The translations under genes and the position numbers were made by a program. Shown in pieces: positions 1-9,800 of a stretch of DNA of 42,879 nucleotides; the first letter of the stretch is position 1; each line of letters starts with the position of its first letter. Source of the DNA: DAIOGN01 sp036745245 (GTDB lineage Bacteria > Zixibacteria > MSB-5A5 > JAUVRN01); the NCBI GenBank assembly GCA_036745245.1, contig DAIOGN010000009.1:1-42879 (forward strand), in the 5' to 3' direction. Under the pieces are notes generated by a model, which searched no databases, was not told the DNA's origin, and saw only the letters and a list, made by a program, of their open reading frames with translations.

Positions 1-332
1 GGGATCAGGGAGAACTCCTGGTAAATGGCCACGATGCCTGCGCGAAGGGAGTCCTTGGGAGAACCGAAGTGGACAGCGGCACCCTCCACTTCAATCGTTC
101 CTCCATCCGGCTGGTGCGCGCCTGTGAACACTTTGATGAGCGTGCTCTTGCCGGCGCCGTTTTCGCCAACCAATGCGTGAATCTGTCCGGCCCGCAGATT
201 GAAGGAGGCATCCCGGATGGCCTTCACTCCGGGGAAAGACTTATGGAGGCTCGTTACGCGGAGGAGATCGGGCCGCTCTTCCCGCCCGGCGGCAGATCCA
301 GATTCGAGGTTTTCGCCCCCGCTACTGCGCAT
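1..332 (-). CDS. Sugar ABC transporter ATP-binding protein, N-terminal part (runs off the window)
   Basis: The ATG at 332 opens a frame that stays open to the window edge, about 110 codons. Residues 31-65 carry the start of an ABC ATPase: SLHKSFPGVKAIRDASF, then a Walker A motif GENGAGKST, and later the Q-loop YQEFSLIP. The wording is that of the RbsA/MglA/XylG class, which normally has two fused ATPase domains (about 500 residues); only the first part is visible. It would sit on the inner face of the membrane and drive sugar import. Its start overlaps the 3' end of the upstream binding-protein gene by 11 bases, so the two are translationally coupled in one minus-strand operon. The exact sugar cannot be told. 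Confidence 0.93.
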   Translation of the reverse strand, partial: MRSSGGENLESGSAAGREERPDLLRVTSLHKSFPGVKAIRDASFNLRAGQIHALVGENGAGKSTLIKVFTGAHQPDGGTIEVEGAAVHFGSPKDSLRAGIVAIYQEFSLI

Positions 333-1275
333 CGGACTGCGTGAACAGGCCGCACGGAATCAGAATAGATGGAGGCACCTGTCCACCAGATAGAAAAGTC
401 TTAACGGCACCCACCGTTTGCGTGCCGATTTCATGCGGCATTTGAATGACGTCTGCATGGATCTTGCCGGCCTTGATAGCTTCTCGGGCTTCGGGCACCG
501 CATCGAACCCCACGATGGCCACGCGTCCCAGCTTGTTGGCCTTCTCCACGGCGGCCAGCGCGCCCAACGCGCAATCATCGTTGATGCCAAAGATGGCCGC
601 GAGATCCGGGTGAGCCTGGAGCATATCCTCCGCGGTGCGGAACGCCTGATCCTTTACGCCGTGGCCCGAGAGCTTGGCCACCACATGAACGTCGGGAGAC
701 TTGGCGATCTCTTCCTCAAAGCCTTTCACCCGCTGGATCACCGATTCCACTTCCGGGTGATCGATGATGGCCACCTGCCCGTGTCCGCCGATGGCCCCAA
801 TCACGGCCTGTGCAGCCAGTCGCCCGCCCGCCACGTTGTCGGATGCCACGTGCGATTCCACGCGCACGCCTTCCGCCAGACACGCGATGTCGGCGGTGAA
901 CACCGGAATGCCCGCGTCGTTGGCGGCCTTGATGGCGGTGCCGATCGACCTCGAATCACAGGGACTTACGATGATGGCATTGACTTTCTGAACTACGAAG
1001 TCCTGGAGCTGGTCTTTCTGTTTGGCTACGTCGAATTCGCCGGCTGTGATGATCAGCTGGTATCCGTTCGAGTCGGCTGCTTCCTGCAGGCCGGCTTCCA
1101 ACTCCTGGTAAAAGGGGTGCGTGCGAGTGAGAAGGCTGACGCCGATTCTGATACTGGACTGAGACGTCGCCGACGCGCCGGGCTTGTCGCTCTGGCTTGC
1201 GCCGCCGCAGCCCAGATTCGCGGTCAGAAGCGTGGCCGCTGTGGCCGTTGCGATCCAACGTGTCGAAGCACGCAT
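322..1275 (-). CDS. Sugar ABC transporter substrate-binding protein (Peripla_BP_4, RbsB-like)
   Basis: Periplasmic binding protein of the ribose/sugar class. From the ATG at 1275 the protein has a basic start (MRASTR), a hydrophobic stretch and a Cys near residue 23 (NLGC), so it is secreted or a lipoprotein; the lipobox is weak. The mature part has the family pattern: IRIGVSLLTRTHPFYQELEAG, then AIIVSPCDS, VASDNVAGGRLAAQ, a hinge around IFGINDDCALGALAAVE, and VAIVGFDAVPEA near the end. An in-frame start at 1338 adds 21 residues without a signal-like character. The 1275 ATG has a run of G bases about 7 upstream and is preferred. The gene is followed, with an 11-base overlap, by the transporter ATPase. 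The nearby dockerin gene (stop at 1435) points the same way but lies 160 bases upstream, so this gene probably has its own promoter. Confidence 0.92.
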   Translation of the reverse strand: MRASTRWIATATAATLLTANLGCGGASQSDKPGASATSQSSIRIGVSLLTRTHPFYQELEAGLQEAADSNGYQLIITAGEFDVAKQKDQLQDFVVQKVNAIIVSPCDSRSIGTAIKAANDAGIPVFTADIACLAEGVRVESHVASDNVAGGRLAAQAVIGAIGGHGQVAIIDHPEVESVIQRVKGFEEEIAKSPDVHVVAKLSGHGVKDQAFRTAEDMLQAHPDLAAIFGINDDCALGALAAVEKANKLGRVAIVGFDAVPEAREAIKAGKIHADVIQMPHEIGTQTVGAVKTFLSGGQVPPSILIPCGLFTQSDAQ

Positions 1276-1434
1276 TCGAACCCCCGATGCTCGATTCCCG
1301 GGCTTTGAGGTTTGCAAGGCGACTGCTGGTAAAGTCACGCAGACGGTAAGCTAACGTGTGCCGACGAGCGTGGCAAATGGCGAGCCGATGGGTCTGGCCG
1401 GGTCGACGACAAACTGCGAGGTTACAGGCGCAAC

Positions 1435-3039
1435 TCAACACGCTCCGGCGAGCGCGCTGGTACAGCCATCGCAGGGCGGATCGCCGCCCTTGAAAACGTA
1501 GTTCACCAGGCGGATGATGTCCGAGGAGGAAATCGCACCATTGCAATTCACGTCGCCGGCAGCGGCGCACGGAAGCGGCGCCGGGCCGCCCTTGAAAACG
1601 TGATTCACGAGGCTGATAATGTCCGCCGAGGATACGTTACCGCTCACATTCACATCACCGGTGACCGCGATCGGGCACTCCTTCTCAAACAAAGCGCCGC
1701 ACGCATAGGCAAAAGCGTTGGTTCCATGAACTCCCTCGTGCACCAGAAAGGCATGCTTTGTGCCTTGTGAATTCGATTTGAACCATGACAGATTGTACTG
1801 AACGTGAGCTACCGCAAACCTGGTAGTGCCGACCTGTTGGAACGCGCCGGACCCGACGGGCATGCCGTCCACCTCGAATGTGGCGGTGGCCGATGTGTCG
1901 ACGATGATCGTTGCGAAGTGGTATTCTCTAAGATAGTCCGGCGTAAGCATGTCCGCCCCAAGCGTATGAGACGACGCAAACTGCGCTGGCCCGGGCATGA
2001 CCATGGATTCCGGCTTGCGATTCCAGTCGGGTATTTCAAGGTCGCCGGGCGTCCACTGAGTTATTTTGATGGGACCGTTGGCGGTCACCAGGTGGTTTGT
2101 TGTTACCGGGCCCACAAGGACGCCGCTCCCTGGGTTCATGGAGGCGGGGGCACCCGGCATGGCAGGAGTGTAGGTGAGCTGTGTGGCGGAATCTGCCACC
2201 TGGAAACTATAGTAGGCTGCAAACACTCCGAATTGGCCGGGGATGGCCGTCAGTACGCAGGCAGAGTCCCAATAGTTGGTGGGCCAGCAGAATTCAGTAG
2301 TGGCATTTGCAAACCCAGTCCCTGACGGTATCTGTGCTGCGCGATTTCCTTCCATTACGGCCACCGGTTCGGTGGCCGTGACCCATGTGCCGCTTAAGTT
2401 AGCCGCGGCGCCCGAAGTTGCCAGGGAACGGCCGAAGAACGCATCGCCCGCGTTGAGCGTCACCTGGAAGGGCGTATTTGCCAGCTGACCCGTCACGAGG
2501 TTCTGGGACGGGGTAATAGTCACCTGTGTGCCGGGTACCGTGCTCATTACCACGAATTGACCGGCGTCGATGTCGGGTAGGCTCGGGTATCCATCGTACG
2601 TGGTGATCCAATAGGATGTGCCCAACGCGTCATGCGGAAGCGCGATTGCTCCTGAGCCAGTGGTGTTGTGATTATTACGCACCACGCAGACAATGTCGCG
2701 GTCTGATCGAATGGAAACCGCGTTCTGATCCAGGCCGGGCGCCCAGCTGCCTGCTGCGCTCGGAAGGAAGTAGAGGAATCCGCCACTGCCGATGAGCTTT
2801 GTATCCTGCACGGTGGGCGATCCTGCAGGCCACTCGATAATCACCTCTGTATTGCCCGTATCAGATTGTGCGATGAAGAGGAGCGATGGTGCGTCGTTAA
2901 AGTAGCCAGGCATTACCGCCAGTGTGAATTCCTGACCGGCCAGGTCAATATCGGCCGCCAGAGATGCGGGGCTTGGAACGCACAGAAACGTGCACATCCA
3001 GAGGACAGCTCGAACTGGTGTGGACAGTCGACTTCGCAC
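1435..3039 (-). CDS. Exported protein with IgGFc-binding-like domain and two C-terminal dockerin-like repeats
   Basis: A 534-residue secreted protein. The GTG start at 3039 has AGGAG about 8 bases upstream. Residues 1-29 form a signal peptide ending ASLAA. The middle has the wording of the IgGFc-binding N-terminal domain (PF17517): TVPGTQVTITPSQN, FQVTLNAGDAFFG, GTWVTATEPVAVMEGNRA, and a conserved EFCWPTNYWDS region. About residues 460-525 hold two dockerin-like repeats, GDVNVSGNVSSADIISLVNHVFKGG and a second GDVNCNGAISSSDIIRL copy, each with a calcium-loop pattern DxNxxGxxxxxD. The dockerin pair ends the protein, as in most dockerin genes of this window. It probably acts at the cell surface or outside the cell. 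The binding partner is unknown, and the family name does not prove IgG binding. Confidence 0.85.
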   Translation of the reverse strand: MRSRLSTPVRAVLWMCTFLCVPSPASLAADIDLAGQEFTLAVMPGYFNDAPSLLFIAQSDTGNTEVIIEWPAGSPTVQDTKLIGSGGFLYFLPSAAGSWAPGLDQNAVSIRSDRDIVCVVRNNHNTTGSGAIALPHDALGTSYWITTYDGYPSLPDIDAGQFVVMSTVPGTQVTITPSQNLVTGQLANTPFQVTLNAGDAFFGRSLATSGAAANLSGTWVTATEPVAVMEGNRAAQIPSGTGFANATTEFCWPTNYWDSACVLTAIPGQFGVFAAYYSFQVADSATQLTYTPAMPGAPASMNPGSGVLVGPVTTNHLVTANGPIKITQWTPGDLEIPDWNRKPESMVMPGPAQFASSHTLGADMLTPDYLREYHFATIIVDTSATATFEVDGMPVGSGAFQQVGTTRFAVAHVQYNLSWFKSNSQGTKHAFLVHEGVHGTNAFAYACGALFEKECPIAVTGDVNVSGNVSSADIISLVNHVFKGGPAPLPCAAAGDVNCNGAISSSDIIRLVNYVFKGGDPPCDGCTSALAGAC

Positions 3040-3071
3040 GGTGGGACTCCTGTAAGGCTTGTATCAACAGC

Positions 3072-3100
3072 AAGTTACCTCTGAAGTGCACAAATGTCAA
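3072..3100 (-). promoter_or_regulatory. Sigma-70-type promoter of the IgGFc-like gene
   Basis: Read on the minus strand there is TTGACA (3095-3100), a 17-base spacer and TAACTT (3072-3077). Transcription would begin near 3065, about 26 bases before the GTG at 3039, which leaves room for the AGGAG ribosome site. Confidence 0.55.
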
Positions 3101-3201
3101 GCCGCTCGCCAGTTTGGTCGGCGTCGCTACAACTTTCAAGCTCAATAGAATGTGATGCCGACCAGATCGGTGCTCTTATAAGGTGAGTGTGGAGGCTGTG
3201 C

Positions 3202-3669
3202 ATGCTTGAGAAGCTTAAGAACCAGTACCGCACGATACGTGGCAAGCAGGTAGTCCTCGACGCCGACGTTGCCAGATACTACGGTGTATCAACCAAGCGG
3301 CTCAATGAGCAGGTTCGACGACACCCCCCTAGATTTCCCGAAGACGCTTCCTTCCGGCTCACAGCTGAGGAGGCAGCCGAGGCGAGACGTGCGTGGGCGA
3401 CTGACAGGCCTGGTCGAGGAGGCTCGCAACATGCGCCGCGAGTGTTCACGGAACTCGGTGTCCTGATGGCTGCGTACGTCTTGCATACACAGCAGGCCGC
3501 TGAGACCGCCGTGACACTTGTGCGGGAAATAGTCGCTTCCGCTGACAAGCTTGACTTCGGCCGCGACGTGCACTCCGAGCTGGACGACGTCGAACGACGC
3601 TTCGCGGGTGAACCGGCTGCGCCGGACGGCATCTGGGAACTCATCTTCAGAGTGACCCAGAGCAAGTAG
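3202..3669 (+). CDS. ORF6N domain protein (intact copy 1)
   Basis: A 155-residue protein with an N-terminal ORF6N domain: YRTIRGKQVVLDADVARYYG, then VSTKRLNEQVRR, RFPEDASFRLT and FTELGVLMAAYVL. ORF6N is a DNA-binding domain first seen in phages and plasmids, often linked to KilA-N/Bro-type proteins. GGAGG (3191-3195) lies 6 bases before the ATG at 3202, so that start is chosen over an in-frame GTG at 3187. The gene stands alone between divergent and convergent neighbours. It is full length compared with the ORF6N copy at 14662 and serves as the reference for the truncated copies at 11395, 18875 and 23724. Its cellular role is not known; a regulator or a remnant of a mobile element is likely. 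Confidence 0.85.
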   Translation: MLEKLKNQYRTIRGKQVVLDADVARYYGVSTKRLNEQVRRHPPRFPEDASFRLTAEEAAEARRAWATDRPGRGGSQHAPRVFTELGVLMAAYVLHTQQAAETAVTLVREIVASADKLDFGRDVHSELDDVERRFAGEPAAPDGIWELIFRVTQSK

Positions 3670-3722
3670 ATACAAGGCACCCGGCCCACCACGATCGGAA
3701 CGCGAACGACCTGTGCGAGTCG

Positions 3723-4439
3723 TCATCTGCCTCGCAACCTTCGCAATCGCGCTTTCGGGCTGTGAAACTTTACCCTACTCGCATCGAACGCTTCGGCATC
3801 GTAGGGTTTGCCCAGCCACTTTATGAAGTCGGCGGCTGCTTTGCTCGCCGGTCGCTTCATGGCCATCACGAGCTTGGCGTAGCCAGGTGGACCACCGCAA
3901 TCCTCGGGAGGGCAAGCCCTGGCACCTCCCGTGCACACCGGGTACTTCTGTCCGAGGACTTTGGGGAGAACCTCCTCGAGCAAGACGACATGATTCCAGT
4001 CGTCGCCAAAGTCGTACCAGTAGTCGGCCTCGGCGCTCTCAGGACTGAAGTAGATAGCTATGAGATGCTCCCAGCCGGGGAGCACTCCGCGTCTGCCGAC
4101 AAATTTGTCGACTGGAATTCCAAAGATCGGAGGCGATTCCGCGCCGCGAGTTCTGACGGTGAATTGGTGAAGGTGGCAGTCCTTCCATCCCATAGCATCC
4201 TGGATTGCAACGTGGAGATCCCAAAAGGAATAGGATGCTGGCACCTGAATGCGCCGCCAGATTTCCGGGCGGATGTCGTTGAGCGAAACCTTGAACTGCA
4301 TCGCCTGGTCTTTGTGCAGCTCCTGTCGGCCCGCCAGCCAGCTGATGTCTGTTGGACGGCTCACCATGGCTGAAATAAGCGTCCTGACGGGCGCCAGGCC
4401 AACACCCTCCGGGTGGCCTCTTTGCTGACGCCTCGCCAC
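3723..4439 (-). CDS. Plasmid pRiA4b ORF-3-like family protein
   Basis: The domain runs from about residue 47 to the end: QFKVSLNDIRPEIWRRIQVP, FWDLHVAIQDAMGW, HLHQFTV, YDFGDDWNHVVLLE and CTGGARACPPEDCGGPPGY. These are the signature lines of the PF07929 family found on plasmids and IS1096-like elements; the biochemical function is unknown. The longest frame starts with GTG at 4439. In-frame ATGs at 4367 and 4301 are equally possible, because none has a good ribosome site and the domain itself begins at the 4301 methionine. The 3' end converges on the ORF6N gene at 3202-3669. Its presence supports a plasmid or mobile-element origin for this stretch. Confidence 0.85.
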   Translation of the reverse strand: MARRQQRGHPEGVGLAPVRTLISAMVSRPTDISWLAGRQELHKDQAMQFKVSLNDIRPEIWRRIQVPASYSFWDLHVAIQDAMGWKDCHLHQFTVRTRGAESPPIFGIPVDKFVGRRGVLPGWEHLIAIYFSPESAEADYWYDFGDDWNHVVLLEEVLPKVLGQKYPVCTGGARACPPEDCGGPPGYAKLVMAMKRPASKAAADFIKWLGKPYDAEAFDASRVKFHSPKARLRRLRGR

Positions 4440-4474
4440 TGCTAACCGGTTGGCGCAGTTGCGGAGCCATAAAC

Positions 4475-4503
4475 ACGAAGCCGACCCCTCGGGCCGGCTT
4501 CGT
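4475..4503. terminator. Hairpin terminator between the lipoprotein gene and the pRiA4b gene
   Basis: Perfect 9-base-pair stem: ACGAAGCCG at 4475-4483 pairs with CGGCTTCGT at 4495-4503 around an 11-base loop. It lies 36 bases beyond the stop of the minus-strand lipoprotein gene. On the minus strand a short GTTTAT follows the stem, and on the plus strand ATTTTAT follows, so it could work both ways. Confidence 0.6.
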
Positions 4504-4538
4504 ATTTTATGACAGGCAGGCGGTGGCCCGCCGCTTCG

Positions 4539-6593
4539 TCAGGGTTTGAGCAGGTTGATGATCGCCGTCGACACCACATCCACGATCGATGCGGGATCGA
4601 GCGGATCGAAGGGGCCCAGCACCACCCGCGTGCCGGAAAACACGGCATACGGCTCCCACGTGGAAGGCGAATGCGTGTGCAGGATGCCCAACCTGTCGAG
4701 CGAGGGGATCAAGGCCGTGTTGGCGTTCACCTCGTCACGGACCTGCTGCAGGATGCTCCGTGGGTCCATGGCGTCGTAGATCTGCTGCGCCTGGATCATG
4801 ATGTCGGAGGTCTCCTTGATGTACTTCACGTTGTTGGCGGCCGTGAGTAGCTGATTTCGCTGAGCCGTGGTGAGCACCGTGATGTCGATCGCGCGCGTCA
4901 CCGAGAAGGATACGCATACCACCACCCTCACCTGCCCTGAGATCGTCACGTCGGTATTGATCCTGTAGCGCGCCGCCAGGTCGCGCAGCGCCGCTTCGAT
5001 CTCGCTGCGGGTGGTCGCATTGTCGGTGGTGTTGAGCGCCGCTGCCTTCAGCCTGTTGAGGGCGGTGTAATAGGGCGCGACGACGTCGTCGATGTCAGAC
5101 AGGTCCGGCGAGCCACTGCACCAGTCGGCCGCGTCGCGTACCTGCTGTTTGGCGCTGGACACTCTGTCGGCGATGATGGCTTTGATGGCATCCACCAGGC
5201 CTGGCAGGGTCTGGCGCAGTCCACGCAGCGACAGCTCGAACTCATAGCCGGCGATGGCGGACTCCAGATTGGTCAGGGCCTGGTCCACCTCCGCAAGCTC
5301 TTCGTCGAGTTTCTGCGTGATCGTGTTGGCGTCGAACTTGATCTGGTCGGGTACCGTCACGCCGAAGTCCGTGGTGTCCTTTTTCACAGTGGCATCCACC
5401 TCGAGGGTCATACCGTTGGTGGTGCGAGAGGCCGCCAACGTGAACGCGTCCTGCGTCACCTGCGCCGATCCCTGCATCACGTCGCTGCTGCCGGGCGTCA
5501 ACAGGGAGAAGCCGCCGGCCAACGCCAGGCTGAAATCGCCCGTGCTGATTACGTGACCGGTGGCGCGAAGCTGCCCCGAGGGCGTAAACCCTACGATGCT
5601 GGGCCACCACGACAGATCCGGATCCACCAGGCCGTTGAGCGCGCAGCGGGCTTCGAGCCCGGAGGCCGCGGCGGCGGACACTTCCACCGACACACCGGCC
5701 GACGCCTCGCCCATGGGCACCGTGAAGCCGAGTACGTCCTTGATGCCCACGGTGAAGTCCATGGCGCCATTGATGCCTGCATACGTGCCGGCGCCCAGGG
5801 AACCGATGGGGTCGTCGGAGAGCAGGTCGTACGTGAAGCGCGTGGAGCGAATGATGCTGCCCTGTACCCCCAGAACCTTGAGCACGTCGAAGGCACCCAC
5901 GCGGATGCTCTGACCGTCGAAGTCGTTGAAGTGCGCGAGGGGTTGCACGGGCGAGTAGGGAATGAGCCCCTTCTCCGAATCGCCGGTGCCCGTAGCGCCA
6001 AGGATGTCCTGCTCGCCGTAGGTGTACATCAAGGGGTCGTCGTAGTCGGCGATCATCACGGTCTTGCCGCCGATGGGAGCCTTCACCGTGAACGGCTTAT
6101 GCGCGGCGGTGTCGCCCGAGGTGCCGATCTTCATCTCCAGGGCCACGGCGAAGTAGTACACGAAGTAGTTTCTGGTGTCCTTCACCTGGAGCGTGAATTC
6201 GGGATGTGAATTGATGTACGTGCCCGGGTAATAGCCCACTTCGGCCTCCACGGGATTGGTGAATTCGATCGCTGGCGAGGGCGACGGAATCTGGACCGTT
6301 CCGGAGATGCCTGTCATCCGCCCCTGATCGTCGAAGTGCAGGCTGACGTCGGCGTTGACGAACTCCACGGAGCCCTGGTCGGACTCCACTTTCATCGTGC
6401 CCACCACATCGTAGCCGTCGGCTGTGGTATCGACCTGGCCGTCGAAGGTGAACTGGTCACGAGTGTACGGGTCGCCGCCCGGGTTGGGGTTGCCGCCGCC
6501 CGTGTCGTCGGAAACGGGGTTTTTGCTGCTGCAACCAAGGGCCGACAGGCCGGCCGTCAACAGCAGGGTCGAGAGTAGTCTGGTGAATGTCAT
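4539..6593 (-). CDS. Large exported lipoprotein of unknown function
   Basis: A 684-residue protein with a clear lipoprotein signal: a basic start, a hydrophobic core and lipobox LSALGC, so the mature chain would begin at Cys21. A low-complexity linker rich in Gly, Asn and Pro (GGGNPNPGG) follows. The rest has alternating polar/hydrophobic stretches typical of beta-rich domains up to about residue 420. A mostly helical part follows (around DEELAEVDQALTNLESAIAG), then a last segment with VRVVVCVSFSVTRAID. I recognise no family. AGGAGA stands 4-5 bases before the ATG at 6593. The gene is monocistronic and divergent from the HAF/T9SS gene at 6852. Given the lipid anchor, it is probably an outer-membrane surface protein. 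Confidence 0.8.
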   Translation of the reverse strand: MTFTRLLSTLLLTAGLSALGCSSKNPVSDDTGGGNPNPGGDPYTRDQFTFDGQVDTTADGYDVVGTMKVESDQGSVEFVNADVSLHFDDQGRMTGISGTVQIPSPSPAIEFTNPVEAEVGYYPGTYINSHPEFTLQVKDTRNYFVYYFAVALEMKIGTSGDTAAHKPFTVKAPIGGKTVMIADYDDPLMYTYGEQDILGATGTGDSEKGLIPYSPVQPLAHFNDFDGQSIRVGAFDVLKVLGVQGSIIRSTRFTYDLLSDDPIGSLGAGTYAGINGAMDFTVGIKDVLGFTVPMGEASAGVSVEVSAAAASGLEARCALNGLVDPDLSWWPSIVGFTPSGQLRATGHVISTGDFSLALAGGFSLLTPGSSDVMQGSAQVTQDAFTLAASRTTNGMTLEVDATVKKDTTDFGVTVPDQIKFDANTITQKLDEELAEVDQALTNLESAIAGYEFELSLRGLRQTLPGLVDAIKAIIADRVSSAKQQVRDAADWCSGSPDLSDIDDVVAPYYTALNRLKAAALNTTDNATTRSEIEAALRDLAARYRINTDVTISGQVRVVVCVSFSVTRAIDITVLTTAQRNQLLTAANNVKYIKETSDIMIQAQQIYDAMDPRSILQQVRDEVNANTALIPSLDRLGILHTHSPSTWEPYAVFSGTRVVLGPFDPLDPASIVDVVSTAIINLLKP

Positions 6594-6657
6594 GATGTCT
6601 CCTTAGCAGGCGCGGGACCCGGAACGCCCGGGGTCTTGCTGCTCTCTAACTCTAAAC

Positions 6658-6670
6658 GCGGATAATCCGC
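6658..6670. promoter_or_regulatory. Short palindrome in the divergent intergenic region
   Basis: GCGGAT-A-ATCCGC is a perfect 13-base palindrome in the 258-base gap between the lipoprotein gene (minus) and the HAF/T9SS gene (plus). It could bind a dimeric regulator. Nothing else firm is seen in the gap beyond weak AT-rich promoter-like patches near 6690-6710. Confidence 0.3.
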
Positions 6671-6851
6671 CTGGAAGTGATCACTCGAATATAGGGTATT
6701 TTGATCCTATTGGAGGACAAAAGGTTGCCGGGCCGTGAGGAGGCGGCCGAGGTCAGGCGGGCGTTGGTTTTTGGCCCGCGAGGCAGTATCTTGATGGCTG
6801 CGGCTTCGCGATGACGTAAACACGCGTCACTTCCCGACCCCCGAGGTACGA

Positions 6852-9800
6852 ATGTCCAAATCTGCACACCTGTGTGCCATGGCTTGCGTCTGCGTTCTCT
6901 TACTTGCCGCCCCCACGATCGCGGTCGGGCAATCCTACACCGTCACAACGCTCGAGCCGTCGGCAACCAACGCAGGCAATTTCAGCCGTGCGCAGAGCAT
7001 CAACAATCACGGGGTGGTGATCGGAGAAGGAAGCGCCACCTTCACGCCGGGAATCATCCACATCTGGAGACCGGGCCAGTTCCCGGAGCCGCAGTACTTG
7101 TATAACTACAATCAATCCAAACTCCCCAAGATCAATGACCTTGGTCAGTTCATCGGCAATGTTTATAAGCCGGACGGTTGGCACGGCGTACTGGGCTCGG
7201 CTGACCTCGGACTCGGCGCGGTGAATGACATCAACAACAAGGGTCAGGCAGTGGGCTGGACCTACGACAGCTCTTACATCTACAAGGATGGCGTATTTGA
7301 CATTCTCCCGACCAGCTATTGGGGTTCGGAGGCGAACGCCATCAACGACAGCGGGGTGGCCGCGGGCTACTGGATCTCCGACTGCACTCAGGATTGTTTC
7401 AGTGAGATCTGCATGTTCAGAAACGACTCTGTATTTCTCCTGGGTGCACCGGTCGGAAACTATGGCGAGGCATACGACATTAATAACAAGGGCCAGATTG
7501 TCGGGTGGTATTCCCTCTGCGGTAATTGTGCCGACTCCCGCGGATTTATCTGGGACCAGGGAACCTGGACGACTATTCCGACTCTCGGTGGCACGAGTTC
7601 GGATGCCCGCGCCATCAACGATTTTGGTGTCGTGGTCGGGGAGTCCCGCTACACCAGCGGTCCGAGCTCCCTGCCAAAGGCTATCATCTTTGATACCGCG
7701 AACGGTCTCCGCGATCTCAACACGCTCATCCCGGCCGGGACGGGCTGGGACCTGTGGGCGGCGTTCGACATCAACGAACGCGGAGACATTGTCGGCGTAG
7801 GCATGTACAACGGCGTGTCGCGCGGGTTTCTGCTATCTCTGCCCGACACCTCGCTGGAACTGATCAAGCCCGAGTTGGACGAGCTGTACATTTCCGGCCA
7901 GACGGACACGATCCGGTGGTACGCGGAGAACGTCGACTCCGTGCGGCTGTCGGTGATCCTCCACTACTACGACACCTTTGGCCAGACTGTGCACTCGATT
8001 GTGGAATCGTTTCCAGCCGCCAATGAAGAGTACATCTGGGACGTTCCCGATTCCCTGCTCTCCCGGCAGTGCCGGATCGTAATCGAGGACATCTCCAATG
8101 CCAACGTGGCCGACACCGGCGCCGACTTCAAAATCAAAGGCTGGCAACTCACGCGAATCACCGATGACGGCGAGTATGAAGCCTTCACGCCAACCGTCCA
8201 CGGCTGGTCAGTGGCCAACACCACATTCGAGATGTGGCCCTCCGCATGGTTTGATCAATTCAACTACTCATCAGGCACCGACCCCTACACGCAGGCCCGG
8301 TATCCCGGGTTCTTCACGAGTGAGCATCGCGCCGAGTACTGGTGGTTCATCGACTGGCCGCTCTTCGTGAAGACCTTTGGCGTGGACTCCTGCTACATGT
8401 CGCCTGCTCCCACCGGCCAGCCCGCCGACTACCGGCCCACGGCGACCTCCTATTGGGCACTCAAGACCGAGGAGCACAGGGGCTCATGCGCGGGGCTGTC
8501 GGTGACCAGCATCATGGCCTTTGGGAATAAAGACATCCTCCTTCAGCACTTCCCCACGTTTGGTGACTTCGACGACCTCTATGCGGCCCCGTTCAACAAT
8601 GCCCGCCGCGAGGTGGTGAACCAGCTTCACTTTACGCAATTCTCCCGGGCTCCGCAGGTGAACGAAGACACTGTACTGCGCAATCCCAACGAGGCGTGGA
8701 TCCAGAAGCTCAAGGACACGTTTTTTGATGAGGATCGGAGTGGGGATGCGTTTCTCGGCCTGTACGGTGCGCGGGGGGGCGGGCACGCTGTGACGCCTTA
8801 CAAGCTCGTGCAAGACTCCGTGCCCGGCATTGCCGGCGATCTGTATCTCCTGTACGTGTACGACAACAACTATCCAGGTGATACGACGCGCGCCTTTGTC
8901 ATTCGGCCCGCAGACGGATTCTGGAGGTACCCGGTGACCGACCCGCCGGATTTCATCAACTATGGCGGAGGGCTCTTCATGGAACGATTCTCCCTCTACC
9001 TGGAGCCGACTTCCGTGCCGGAAACCGTGTCGCCGCGGAGCCCGGGGGCGCCTGTGGCACAGAGCGATGAAGATTACCTGCAGGTGCACGGATTCTCACG
9101 CGCCTCGGTGTGCATCAAGGAACCCAACGGCGACAGCATTGGCTTTATCGATACAACCGTGTTCAATACCGTGCTCTACGCCGAGCCGATCACCCCCAAG
9201 ACCGGCTACTTCACGCCGCCAAGCGGTTACCGCCTCCCGCAGGGCGACTTCAATATCAAGGCATGGAATATTGCAGATTCAAACTTCAGCTTCTTTTTCA
9301 GGACGGATGATCACGTGTACACTCTTGCAAGAGGCGGTGTACAAACATCCGACACGGATTACTTCCGGGTGGACAATGGCCTCCATGCCTGGAACCGGGA
9401 TGGATCCACCAAAACCTACGATCTTCAGGCCATCGTCGTCGAAGGGGCCGTTGAAAAGGTATACGCGGTAGCCGGCCTGGACTATCTGCCCAATGATTCC
9501 ATGTACATCGACGTATCCTCGAATGCGTTTCTTTACCTCAAGAATTATGGCGGCGAGGAGTTTTACAATTTCACGCTCCGACTCGCCACTCCATCCGGTG
9601 GCACGGAGGTCGCCGTGCAGAACGTCCGCTGCGAGGCCAACTCGGGGCATCTGATCTGGCCAGACTGGACGGATTTGTCACAGCCCATCAAGATCCACGT
9701 GGATCTGAACAACGACGGCCCGGTGGATGACACGATTTTCGTGACGGGCCAGCCCACGGCGGCCGGTGAGCCCGAGGGTCGCGTCCTGCCCGGCTCATTC

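Noticed and set aside
418..1308. Long plus-strand frame opposite the binding-protein gene (296 codons), and similar long antisense frames at 5553-6209, 20631-21095 and 22590-23216
   Set aside because: They are shadows of GC-rich genes on the other strand, with no start signals and no family motifs; the opposite frames carry clear domains.
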